This document shows, in pieces, positions 42,395 through 51,689 of a stretch of DNA of 64,000 nucleotides; position 1 is the first letter of the stretch, and each line of letters begins with the position of its first letter. A program made the translations under genes and the position numbers. Below the pieces are notes generated by a model. The model made no database searches and was not told the origin of the DNA. It was given only the letters and a program-made list of their open reading frames with translations. The DNA comes from JAZTZP01 sp045637525 (GTDB lineage: Bacteria; Bacillota; Clostridia; UBA1381): the NCBI GenBank assembly GCA_045637525.1, contig JAZTZP010000097.1, forward strand, positions 1-64,000, read 5' to 3'.

Positions 42395-45300
42395 CACTTC
42401 ACCTCTCTTTTTTCAAGCATACTCCTTAAAACATCAAACAAACTTTCATTATCTCCCGTAAGTTCTGTTTTTGTTAGTATGCAGAGCCTTCCATCGTTGC
42501 TTTTTGCCGCTCTCATGCCAAACATTCCTGCAGCATCACCTATCTCCAAAAACATTCTGTTGTCCTTAATCCTTACACAATGGCTCAGCTCATAGTTTTC
42601 TCCGCTTATCATTACGGTATTGCTGTGTGCATCGGCTTCAATATATGTTGCTCCTTTTATAATTCCAAGCTTATTTTCGCCATCAAGACGTTCTATCCTC
42701 GAATCGAAATAATTTGCAAAGTCTCTTGCCGACACATACATATTTCCGTCTATATCAGCAACATCAAGCTTGAAATAATCTTTTCCGTCCTTTAGCACAT
42801 CTCCGTCTATTGAAACGGCAACATATTCGCCGATATCAAGCTCCATGCCGATACTTGCACCACCAAAGCTCTCAAGCTCTGCCGCTTCCAAAGCCTCAAA
42901 TGAAACAGCACTCGTTCTTACACACCCGGGCCCTGAGCATTCTACAACAGCTTCCCCCGCGGCAAAGTTAAATTCTCCGAGCTCTACCCAGCCCGATTCG
43001 CCTGCGGTTTGGTCTAAATGGATTTCATGTGTTTCATCTCTTGCGAAAACCTTTATAAGCAAATTCTTTTCATTAACCTCATGAACAGCATTATAAAACG
43101 CAACCTTGTATTTTCCGGCAGATACATTCAACCGAAATTCAGCCATCCCATTTCCTGCATACCTCGAAATACCGTTATGACCTCCTATTCCGCTGTTATG
43201 CCATGTTCCCTTTGTTTCCACATAGCCTTTATCCGTTACGCTGATAACCTCATTACCAACCTTATTTACTATTATCGCAAGCTGAAAATCATGTTTTTCA
43301 CCATCTATAACGGCATATGCATCCACAAAGTTTGGTGCAGCAAAGGCGAGCGTATCAAATCTTATCTGAAATGGTACCATAACCTTTGATTTTGCAGGCA
43401 CCATCACCTTTTGCGAATAATTCGGCATATCAAAGTGCTTCTCCTTACCATCGGAAAATACTATTTCAGCTTCCTTTTCCTCGTTTGTATTATTCGTTAC
43501 ACAAACATTAAATTGCTTTACCTGCCCTATGTTCGCATTATAGAACAAGGCTTCCGTGTCTACCTCTATTGGTGATGCCTCGTCTAATAGATGCAAATAT
43601 GGTTTTTGAAGTCCTGCATTATCTATAATCCTTTGTGCATCATCCTCCCAAAACGGCTCATCTGTTTGAATCATCGACTCCATCACAAATGTGGACGGGA
43701 AGCTCTTGTATCTTGAACTTGCATCAAAATTACTCCACAGTCCTTTTACGTTATGCTGCTTCGCTCCCGTGAACAACACGAGCTGCAATCCCTCTACCAC
43801 GTTATTTATGTCGTTCCAGTTTTCGGGATTTGCATCGTGATATATTCCTGCTATGTTAAGTCCCGGGTCTATTTGAGTTTTATCCGCTTTTATGTAATTT
43901 CCCTCAAACACATTATAGCCGAATGCCGGATTTGGCGAATAGAAATATCCGCCGTCATGCAATGTGTTCATACAATTTTCTATTCTGTTGTATCTCACAG
44001 TCCAGTTTTTATTCATCTCGGGAACAAATGTGTCCCAGCCCCAACCTACGTTGATACCCGTGTATGCAAGATCGTAGAGATAATTGTGCTCTATGCGTGT
44101 GTCGGATGCGTAAAGCACCGTTATTCCGCAACCGGAATTCCATTGCACATTACATTTTGTAATGAAGTTGTTATTTATGTTTATATTTTTCGGGAACCAA
44201 TTCGTTTCTGCCTTATAATAATCGTCTCCGATTTCAATTCCGGCACCCGAACAATCCTTAAATTTATTCCCGATAATATTCAGCGTGTCTACATATCTTG
44301 AAAAATATATTGCTGTTGTTCCGAGCTGAGAAAATTTACAGTTCCTTATTGTGAGGTTTTTTATTCCCTGCCCTTCTATTGCTGCCGGCACTCTTTTTTT
44401 CTGTCTACCCAAACGATACGTTGATGATGCCGGCTGTTTTATATCGAAGAACAAGTTTGCCTGGTTTGTAATAAGCGAATTGTACAACGTCCATGTCCAT
44501 GCCGTGTGCTTGAAGCTTATTCCGTCAAATACAATATTTTCAGCAGGATTTTCAATATTGCCCGTGAATTTTATTATATTTTCTCCAATCGGAATTATTG
44601 TCTTTTTCGCATTTAATTTTTCTGCCGTTGTATCATCATCGGCATAATAATACAAATATCCGTCCTTATCCTTAAACCATTCTCCGGGGCTGTCCATAAA
44701 CTCGTATTTATTTTCAAAATATGCTTCACAGCCTCTTATTTCACTACCGAACACCCATGTATTATCCACCTGGTCCTGAGAAATCTCCACAAAATCATAA
44801 TCATTACCCTTTTTCAAGGATACAGCCGTATAGATATATTGTCTCCACGTTTGCCCCGATACTACACGCATCCCCTGCACATTTGAAATATAATCGAAAG
44901 TGCCTTTTTCAACAGGTATTCTTCCCTCTCCGGGATTTGGCAATCTGATCTTTCCGCCATCACCGGCATCCTCATTCGGCCATCGTGCAAGAGTTTGTCT
45001 CTCATCGTCAATAAAAAGCTGAAGCATATCCAAATCATTTCCGACAAACACCTTAAATACATTACCCGTGTGATGCTCCCAGCCGCTTATCTCCTTTCCT
45101 GCCGTAAACACCGGAGTTTCTCCGCTGTATGCTCTGTAATACACCGAATTTGCCCCTTTATCACTACCGTTAAATTCCACAGGTTTTTCGATATTATACG
45201 TTCCGCCTCTGAAAAATACATTTATATCGCCATCCGCCGCACTTCTGATGCTTCTTACATAATCTCTTGCTCTTTCAGGCGTTTTAAAGGGCTTTGATAT

Positions 45301-45453
45301 TGTGCCGTCTCCGGAATCATCTCCGCTTGGTGATACATATATACATATATCATCAGTCTCCTCAGCCATTGCCATACCGGGAACAGCACCACACGCAAAT
45401 ATTGACGAAATCATGATAGCAAAAATTCTCCTGAATAAATTCTTAATCTTCAA
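42394..45453 (-). CDS. Secreted right-handed beta-helix protein (GH141-like), paralogue 1
   Basis: This is a 1019-residue exported protein with a signal peptide ending near AMAEE. The beta-helix (about 35-600) opens with ICIYVSPSGDDSGDGTISKPF and carries the same core phrases as its neighbour (GAGIEIGDDYYKAE, GINVGWGWDT), so the two are paralogues. A sandwich module (GWVELGEFNFAAGEAVV) follows. The C-terminal about 130 residues resemble the copper-amine-oxidase N-terminal/stalk domain (MYVSARDFANYF, MFLEIGDAAGMF), common in Clostridial wall proteins. The start codon is a TTG with GGAGG 9 bases upstream. It overlaps the preceding gene by 11 bases. The enzymatic family is by motif resemblance. 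Confidence 0.75.
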   Translation of the reverse strand: MKIKNLFRRIFAIMISSIFACGAVPGMAMAEETDDICIYVSPSGDDSGDGTISKPFKTPERARDYVRSIRSAADGDINVFFRGGTYNIEKPVEFNGSDKGANSVYYRAYSGETPVFTAGKEISGWEHHTGNVFKVFVGNDLDMLQLFIDDERQTLARWPNEDAGDGGKIRLPNPGEGRIPVEKGTFDYISNVQGMRVVSGQTWRQYIYTAVSLKKGNDYDFVEISQDQVDNTWVFGSEIRGCEAYFENKYEFMDSPGEWFKDKDGYLYYYADDDTTAEKLNAKKTIIPIGENIIKFTGNIENPAENIVFDGISFKHTAWTWTLYNSLITNQANLFFDIKQPASSTYRLGRQKKRVPAAIEGQGIKNLTIRNCKFSQLGTTAIYFSRYVDTLNIIGNKFKDCSGAGIEIGDDYYKAETNWFPKNININNNFITKCNVQWNSGCGITVLYASDTRIEHNYLYDLAYTGINVGWGWDTFVPEMNKNWTVRYNRIENCMNTLHDGGYFYSPNPAFGYNVFEGNYIKADKTQIDPGLNIAGIYHDANPENWNDINNVVEGLQLVLFTGAKQHNVKGLWSNFDASSRYKSFPSTFVMESMIQTDEPFWEDDAQRIIDNAGLQKPYLHLLDEASPIEVDTEALFYNANIGQVKQFNVCVTNNTNEEKEAEIVFSDGKEKHFDMPNYSQKVMVPAKSKVMVPFQIRFDTLAFAAPNFVDAYAVIDGEKHDFQLAIIVNKVGNEVISVTDKGYVETKGTWHNSGIGGHNGISRYAGNGMAEFRLNVSAGKYKVAFYNAVHEVNEKNLLIKVFARDETHEIHLDQTAGESGWVELGEFNFAAGEAVVECSGPGCVRTSAVSFEALEAAELESFGGASIGMELDIGEYVAVSIDGDVLKDGKDYFKLDVADIDGNMYVSARDFANYFDSRIERLDGENKLGIIKGATYIEADAHSNTVMISGENYELSHCVRIKDNRMFLEIGDAAGMFGMRAAKSNDGRLCILTKTELTGDNESLFDVLRSMLEKREVK

Positions 45454-48400
45454 TTATCATTACCTCCTTCGGCATACCGTAATGTGCTCTGACAAGAATT
45501 TCATCACCGACGCAAAGGCTTGAAACACTCGTTGCTTCAAGTGTTTTCTTTTCATAATCTATGAAATAGTAGCTTCCCGATGTTGAACATTTTCTCAGCC
45601 ACTTGTCTCCGCTTCCGTCTCTTGCGTCAACCGTGTAATAAATCCAGCTTCCCACAATATCCACAACAGTTCCAAAGCCTGCATATGCCGCCATATAACA
45701 GCTATTTTCGTTCACAGGATGAGTTTCGTCTCTGTATCCGTTCTCATCCATTCCCGAATCCGGCTTATGAATTCCCGAATGGTATAATACTCTCATTCCT
45801 TCCACAACGCCCTTTGAATTCTTTGAAAACTGCACTATATCTCCAAATCCGAGCTTATCAATCGTCAAACCGGAATATGTTATGCTATTACCCTCCGGAG
45901 AAGCGATAAGATTGAAATTACCCCATACCTCTTCTGTGTTTTTAACAAGCTTATCCTTTTCGTATTTTATCGTAACGGCTGTTCCGTTTTGATATCCTCT
46001 TATTCCGCCCATTATCATGCCCTCATCCTCATCATATATATCGCATTGTTCCGTTATTATAATAGGATTTTCTGCTATATCAAGACTTGATGAAAGAGCT
46101 GTTTTATCGGAAATTATAAGCATTGCTCCTATTCCGTAAGATGAATTGAAATCATATTGCTTAGTTGTGTATTCATCATAATGGATAAGCTCTGAATATT
46201 TCTTCACTCCGTAAAATGCCGGATCCTCCATATTTGAGCTTGTTGCGGGCGGAACCTGCAGTATTAATGTAGATGAAGTGATTGAATTAACTCCGTTAAA
46301 GCTGTAGTATGTTTTATTATACAACACCTCTGTTCCCTCAAAATTCAATGTAAATTCGTCCGGGTCGTAGTTTTCACCGGTTATTATTTCTCCCGTTTTA
46401 TCCGTTGCCGTCTTTACTCTTGTAATTTCTTCTGCAGAATTTTTTACATATCTCACAAGCTGCGGCTTACCTGACAGCGCATCTGTAAATCCCTTATGAG
46501 TTTGCTTAACGCCGTTTAAGTATATGTTTTCTGCAAGCTGTTTTGTTTCAATTACCCCCGTATGGTTGCAAAACTTTACAATTCCTACCTCCTCATCTGT
46601 GTCGTAATATACCTTTATGATATATCCGTATTGCTCATCGGTGGATTTCGAGCTTGTGATATAAAACACATTACCTGCCCATGTAAGATACGCCTTCACA
46701 TTTGATTTTATAACCACAGAATCGGGTGTGTAGAAATCTGAATATTCATATTCCGTACCACCTATGCCTACATACTCGTCTCCCGAAGATGTAATATCTC
46801 CCGATACAACGGCATTATCAAGCAAATACGCTGTTTTTATATAATCCTTTGTTCCTTTGCTTTGCATATATGCTACCACGCTGTTTTCCGCAATTTTTGA
46901 GATGCTTATTTCCTCGCCCCTTGAATTTATGAATATATAATCAAAGTCTGTGTCTTCATCATAAAAATCCAGAATGCGTGTATCATTATAACCCGATATC
47001 CTTCCGAGTTCAACATATACCTTTTCAACGGCATAATATGTAACATCTCTGATTATGACAACCTCAACATCAGAATCCGCATCATTGCTTATAAGGGTTA
47101 TATCACCCTCATTTATTTTAAAATCCTCTGTTGAGTAAGACAAAAGTGCTTTTCCGTTATATATTACATACGCATCGGATGGAATTTTTACATTCTTTAC
47201 TCTTCCGTTCTCGTTATAATACACTATATTATTCTTTGTGTATGACGAATTATTCTTTTCCAAATCTCTCGCGGCAATTCTTATAATTTCGTTTTTATCT
47301 GTTTCAAACAAATATAAAATCCTGCTGTCGCCATCATCACTCTCGGTTGCATAATATTCCACATATCTTCCGAGCTTTTCACCTGCCATGGTGTATGAAG
47401 CGGAAAAATCCGAGCCTCCTATTGTTATTCTTCCCTTTTGCGACGCTGTATCGGAAAGTGATGTGATGCCGTTGTCCTCTATCACGCCTTTTCCTTTAAC
47501 CGCATCAAGATAATGGGTAAGAATACATTCTTCAGACTCCGCATATTCCCAATTTTCTTCCGAGTATGTAAGCTCTACAATAGGCACATCAAGGGTATTA
47601 TATATAATTCTTGTCATATCCTCTGCCAAAAGCTTGTCATTTGCCTTTGCCGAAATGCCGTCAAGCATATCAAGCTCTGCAGCCTTTTGATAGCAATACA
47701 GGGCACTTTCCTCGTAATGTCCGCCATAGCTGTAGCCAAGCAAGCGAATAAGCATTACCACGAATTCTTCGACACTTGCCGCATAATCAGGCTTGAAAAT
47801 ATCATTTCCGCTACCTAAAACCACACCTGCCTCCACAAGCGGATTTATATATGATGCATATTCATGGTCTGTTGGAACATCCTTAAAATATGCACTGCTT
47901 TGAGCTCCCGATACGATGTTCATCATACCTGCAATTGCCTTTGCCGCTTCCGCTCTTGTGATTTCATATCCAACCTTATAATTATCCGTTACTCCGTCAT
48001 AAATTCCAACACTCAAAACAGAATTATAATAATTTGCATACTCCGCCTTGCCGGACACAAAATCTCCCTGCATAAGATTATTCGGATCAAACGTATAATC
48101 TCCCGATATAAATTCAAGATATACGCTGTCTGCCTTTATATCGGTGCTGTTTGCACTTCTGAGTATTATTTCAGCCTTTTGCTCAGGCGAAAATTCAAAA
48201 ATCCCAAGCTCTGTCCACTTATCTGAATTTTCATTTTTAAAATCCGCAGTGTATGTTGTGCTTCCCTTTGCATCCTTTACATTTATTATAACTCCGTCAG
48301 CTTCAAATTCTGCCTTTGGATTATAAATATGCAGCTTATAAACGCCATTTGCCGCAACAATGCCCGAAAATTTGGCTTTTGTTGTTTTTACAAAGCTTCC

Positions 48401-48703
48401 GTCGTGTCCGCCGGATATTATCTCTCCATTTCCCAAATCTTCAAATGCCATGTCATCGGCATTATCCATAACAAGGCTGTCTGCACTAACAACTTCAGCA
48501 TCATAGTCGAAGCTCTCCGGAATCACGGGTTGCTCCGCCTGAGGCTCTGTCTGTTCAATTTCCACCGGCTCTTCGAATATAAAATCATCCTTTGCATCCT
48601 CACTTCCCGGCCCCGCCTCGGCGTATACATCTAATGCCGAAGTGCTTACGCTGAACGAAATTAATAATATAATTGCCAAAAGCTGTTTTATTCTTTTCTT
48701 CAT
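45443..48703 (-). CDS. SLH-domain surface protein 2, large repetitive ectodomain
   Basis: This is a 1086-residue exported protein (signal peptide to about residue 30) with an acidic linker. A sandwich module at about 90-200 (DKWTELGIFEFSPEQKAEII) is followed by three S-layer homology repeats at about 205-375 (FKDVPTDHEYASYINPLVEAGVVLG). The remaining about 700 residues are many short beta-rich segments with no family I recognise (repeated 'YxxxGRISGYND', 'GYIIKVYYDTDE', 'GYGTVVDIVG'-type strands). SLH repeats bind pyruvylated wall polymers, so this protein is likely cell-surface anchored near its N-terminus and displays the long ectodomain. The ATG at 48703 follows AAAGGAGG. Function is probably glycan capture or a structural S-layer role within the locus. 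Confidence 0.8.
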   Translation of the reverse strand: MKKRIKQLLAIILLISFSVSTSALDVYAEAGPGSEDAKDDFIFEEPVEIEQTEPQAEQPVIPESFDYDAEVVSADSLVMDNADDMAFEDLGNGEIISGGHDGSFVKTTKAKFSGIVAANGVYKLHIYNPKAEFEADGVIINVKDAKGSTTYTADFKNENSDKWTELGIFEFSPEQKAEIILRSANSTDIKADSVYLEFISGDYTFDPNNLMQGDFVSGKAEYANYYNSVLSVGIYDGVTDNYKVGYEITRAEAAKAIAGMMNIVSGAQSSAYFKDVPTDHEYASYINPLVEAGVVLGSGNDIFKPDYAASVEEFVVMLIRLLGYSYGGHYEESALYCYQKAAELDMLDGISAKANDKLLAEDMTRIIYNTLDVPIVELTYSEENWEYAESEECILTHYLDAVKGKGVIEDNGITSLSDTASQKGRITIGGSDFSASYTMAGEKLGRYVEYYATESDDGDSRILYLFETDKNEIIRIAARDLEKNNSSYTKNNIVYYNENGRVKNVKIPSDAYVIYNGKALLSYSTEDFKINEGDITLISNDADSDVEVVIIRDVTYYAVEKVYVELGRISGYNDTRILDFYDEDTDFDYIFINSRGEEISISKIAENSVVAYMQSKGTKDYIKTAYLLDNAVVSGDITSSGDEYVGIGGTEYEYSDFYTPDSVVIKSNVKAYLTWAGNVFYITSSKSTDEQYGYIIKVYYDTDEEVGIVKFCNHTGVIETKQLAENIYLNGVKQTHKGFTDALSGKPQLVRYVKNSAEEITRVKTATDKTGEIITGENYDPDEFTLNFEGTEVLYNKTYYSFNGVNSITSSTLILQVPPATSSNMEDPAFYGVKKYSELIHYDEYTTKQYDFNSSYGIGAMLIISDKTALSSSLDIAENPIIITEQCDIYDEDEGMIMGGIRGYQNGTAVTIKYEKDKLVKNTEEVWGNFNLIASPEGNSITYSGLTIDKLGFGDIVQFSKNSKGVVEGMRVLYHSGIHKPDSGMDENGYRDETHPVNENSCYMAAYAGFGTVVDIVGSWIYYTVDARDGSGDKWLRKCSTSGSYYFIDYEKKTLEATSVSSLCVGDEILVRAHYGMPKEVMIIED

Positions 48704-48723
48704 TGTATGCCTCCTTTCGCATA

Positions 48724-51675
48724 TCACATATCCATTGCCGTTCTTATTACCTTTGCCGCCATTGCACGGGTTGCAATTCCCTGAGGATCAAAGCATTCAT
48801 CTCCGACTCCGCTCATCAGCCCGGATTTATATATCGCCTCTATTGCATCAACGGCATACTTTGAAATTTCAGGCGCATCCTTAAAGTTTATCAGCTCCCT
48901 GCTTTGGGTAAGGCTCTTATCCAATACATCCATAGCTCTGACAAGCATAACAGCCATTTCCTGACGTGTAATATTTTTTCCGTAGCCGAATTCCGTGTCG
49001 CTTACTCCTTTAATAATTCCAAGCTCCACAGCCGAGGATATGTAGTAATAGCTCCATTCTTCCTTTGAAACATCTGCAAAATCCGAGCTTGATTCAAGAT
49101 TAAGCACATCAAATGCATTCACAAGTATTTTTACAAATTGTTCTCTTGTTACCGGGTCGTTCGGTCCAAAGGTTGTTTCGTTGTAGCCCGAAATTATTCC
49201 CATAGCGGCAAGCTCTTCTATAGCTGTTTTTGCCCAGTCGATATCCTCTATATCCGAAAAGCTTACTGTCTTTTCCGAAACATCACTCTCAAATATTGCA
49301 TCTGCCTTTTCTCCCGTTGTATCGGGCACCATTACATTGCTTACGGCTGTCGATGTGGTTACGGAGCTGCCTTTTCCACCGCCGCCTCCGCCGCCGGTAG
49401 GTCTTGATGAGGATGATGATGCGCTCTTTAACGCTTCGTCATATCCCGAGATTATCTTATTCAAATCCGACAAATCCATCAAAGACATGGCTCTTGCCAC
49501 AGTCTGTTCCATTGAAGAAGTAAGCTTTGTCAGGTCAAGCTTAAAGTATTTGTTATATTCACTCAAAATACCCGGAATTTCGCCCCATGTCGCCGCATCA
49601 AGCAGGCATATTGCATATGACTGCTCCAAGGCAAATTTAAGCTCCTCTTCCGTTTCAAATTCGGGCAGATTTATGTATATCGGACTCGCGTCATCAATGG
49701 TCTTATATTTTGAAAGAACAAGTGCCGTTTCCGGATATTCCTTATCATCAAGATAGATATCCAAAACATCGCCTCTTCTCTCGATAAAATCCTTAAATTT
49801 CGCAGAATCGGAAAGCTTCAGAGCATTTAACATCACACTTCTTGAAAATGCCCTTTTTGCTTCATCCGTATTCTCAAAATCCGCTTCGAGCATTGTATTT
49901 AAAACAGACACATATGCCTCATCATTCTCTGCTTCGGAAAATTCCATGAAAATTCCGTAAAATTCATCATCAAGCAAAAGCTCTCTGCTGCAATTTTCTA
50001 AAATGTCTGCTACTGCCGCTGTGTCTGTTGCGGCATTTAAATCTTCCTTTGCTTTTAATATTGTTTCGTCTGTTATATAATAAAAATCATAATACTCGGG
50101 ATTTTCTATTCCCGTTCCGCCTGCATATATATCATAAGCACCCCCCTGCATATTATCGGGTAATATTATTTCGGTTTCAAACTCCGTATCACTTAAGTTT
50201 ATACAGGATATGTATTTTATATTTTCCGCAGTAATATCCTTACCCCCACGCTCAAGCATCACAATTATAACAAAGGAATCCTCAATTGCCTCACTCACGT
50301 TTCCGCCTATTTTTACAATTCCGTTTTCCAAATCCGCCGATTTCTCGCTAAGCTCTATTGTGCGTATTTTTCCGCTGTCATTTACAGGGCAAAGCGACTC
50401 CATACTCTTTAAAACCACAGAATTAATTATACCTGATTCCTTTGTAAGCTCTGCCGATAAAATTCCCGGCTCCGCTTCATCAAGCTCATCAAACCCCCGG
50501 GATAATACGTATCCGTTTTCATCCGTTATGCACGAAAGCAATACAGCATCTTCCATGCCCGTTACTTCGGCAGTTATGTTATATAAACCATCTGCACTCA
50601 TATATTTCGGAGTGGTTGCCGAATAGTCTCTTGTTTTAACCGTGAGTTCAACAGGCTCCGGTATTTGATTACCCAACAAATCAGCTATACCCGAAATCTC
50701 TATTTCATACTCCGTATCTGTTTTTAACGGTGTGTTTGTTTTTATTAAAACATCCGTTTTATTTTTTGCATATGCTGTAAGAGTTGCATTTTCCTCCCCT
50801 ATTGATACACCGTTAAAGCCCGATAAATCAACGCCGTCTGAAAATCTAAGTGTTATATCGAGCTCTGTGCTTACCGAACTAAGATTTTCGGGATATATCA
50901 CTTCTTCAAACGAAAATTCCTCTTCCGACTTCACATATTCAAATTTAGCACAACAAACACGCTCCGGTGCATAAATCTTAAAATATTCGTCACCCGTTCC
51001 GGCAAAGCGGAAGCTTCCTACCTCACACCAGCTTCCTCTTCCCGCCGCAAGATCAAGCACATTTCCCGCTACTGTCTCGCCGTTTACATACATCTCCGTT
51101 TGAACCTCTGAAACTCCGGATGTTGCATAATCAACAGCCCAATAATACACCTTGTATTCTCCTGCAGGAATGTCCGGAGTAAACGTTGCCCAAGTAACCG
51201 AGTATTTCGATTTTTTGCCTGCATAGCCCTTTACAGACACACTCACATTTCCGCCATTATCCGCATAAAACGGACTTTCGATATCTATTATTTCTTCTGT
51301 CGGATACGCCGTTTGTACATTAAAGGATTTTTGTCCGCTTATTACATTGCCACTGCAATCAGAAAAGGCATCATGAAATGTTATGTTATATACAGTACCC
51401 AAATCAAATCCGTCTTCAGGCGTGATGCTGAGCATATTTCCGCTTACGGAAATCTCTGCATCCACCTCATTTCCGTTACCGTCCTTTAAGAAAACAAGAT
51501 TTTCTATATTCTCTGCATCTATTTCGCCGCTTGCCGAAAATTCAATCACAGCATCCTCGGATAAATCGTTTAAATTTGTGAGAAGGCTGATATTAAATCC
51601 CTCTGCCGACACCCTGAAAGAAAATCCTGATACAAACGTCATCAACAGGATAATACTAACCAATCTTTTTTTCAT
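48724..51675 (-). CDS. SLH-domain surface protein 1 with Ig-like and CBM-like modules
   Basis: This is a 983-residue exported protein (signal to about residue 24). A Big_5-type Ig domain (LNDLSEDAVIEFSASGEI...) is followed by a sandwich module (GSWCEVGSFRFAGTGDEYF), a second Ig-like domain and a helical region at about 500-760. A flexible SSSSSRPTGGGGGGGKGSS linker leads to three C-terminal SLH repeats (FSDIEDIDWAKTAIEELAAMGIISG, FADVSKEEWSYYYISSAVELGIIKG, FKDAPEISKYAVDAIEAIYKSGLMSG; each is a separate repeat). The linker and anchor make it a wall-tethered binding protein. It is the first surface gene after the transporter genes, 14 bp from the lipoprotein gene, with GGAGG upstream. Confidence 0.85.
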   Translation of the reverse strand: MKKRLVSIILLMTFVSGFSFRVSAEGFNISLLTNLNDLSEDAVIEFSASGEIDAENIENLVFLKDGNGNEVDAEISVSGNMLSITPEDGFDLGTVYNITFHDAFSDCSGNVISGQKSFNVQTAYPTEEIIDIESPFYADNGGNVSVSVKGYAGKKSKYSVTWATFTPDIPAGEYKVYYWAVDYATSGVSEVQTEMYVNGETVAGNVLDLAAGRGSWCEVGSFRFAGTGDEYFKIYAPERVCCAKFEYVKSEEEFSFEEVIYPENLSSVSTELDITLRFSDGVDLSGFNGVSIGEENATLTAYAKNKTDVLIKTNTPLKTDTEYEIEISGIADLLGNQIPEPVELTVKTRDYSATTPKYMSADGLYNITAEVTGMEDAVLLSCITDENGYVLSRGFDELDEAEPGILSAELTKESGIINSVVLKSMESLCPVNDSGKIRTIELSEKSADLENGIVKIGGNVSEAIEDSFVIIVMLERGGKDITAENIKYISCINLSDTEFETEIILPDNMQGGAYDIYAGGTGIENPEYYDFYYITDETILKAKEDLNAATDTAAVADILENCSRELLLDDEFYGIFMEFSEAENDEAYVSVLNTMLEADFENTDEAKRAFSRSVMLNALKLSDSAKFKDFIERRGDVLDIYLDDKEYPETALVLSKYKTIDDASPIYINLPEFETEEELKFALEQSYAICLLDAATWGEIPGILSEYNKYFKLDLTKLTSSMEQTVARAMSLMDLSDLNKIISGYDEALKSASSSSSRPTGGGGGGGKGSSVTTSTAVSNVMVPDTTGEKADAIFESDVSEKTVSFSDIEDIDWAKTAIEELAAMGIISGYNETTFGPNDPVTREQFVKILVNAFDVLNLESSSDFADVSKEEWSYYYISSAVELGIIKGVSDTEFGYGKNITRQEMAVMLVRAMDVLDKSLTQSRELINFKDAPEISKYAVDAIEAIYKSGLMSGVGDECFDPQGIATRAMAAKVIRTAMDM

Positions 51676-51689
51676 ATTGTCCTCCTTTT

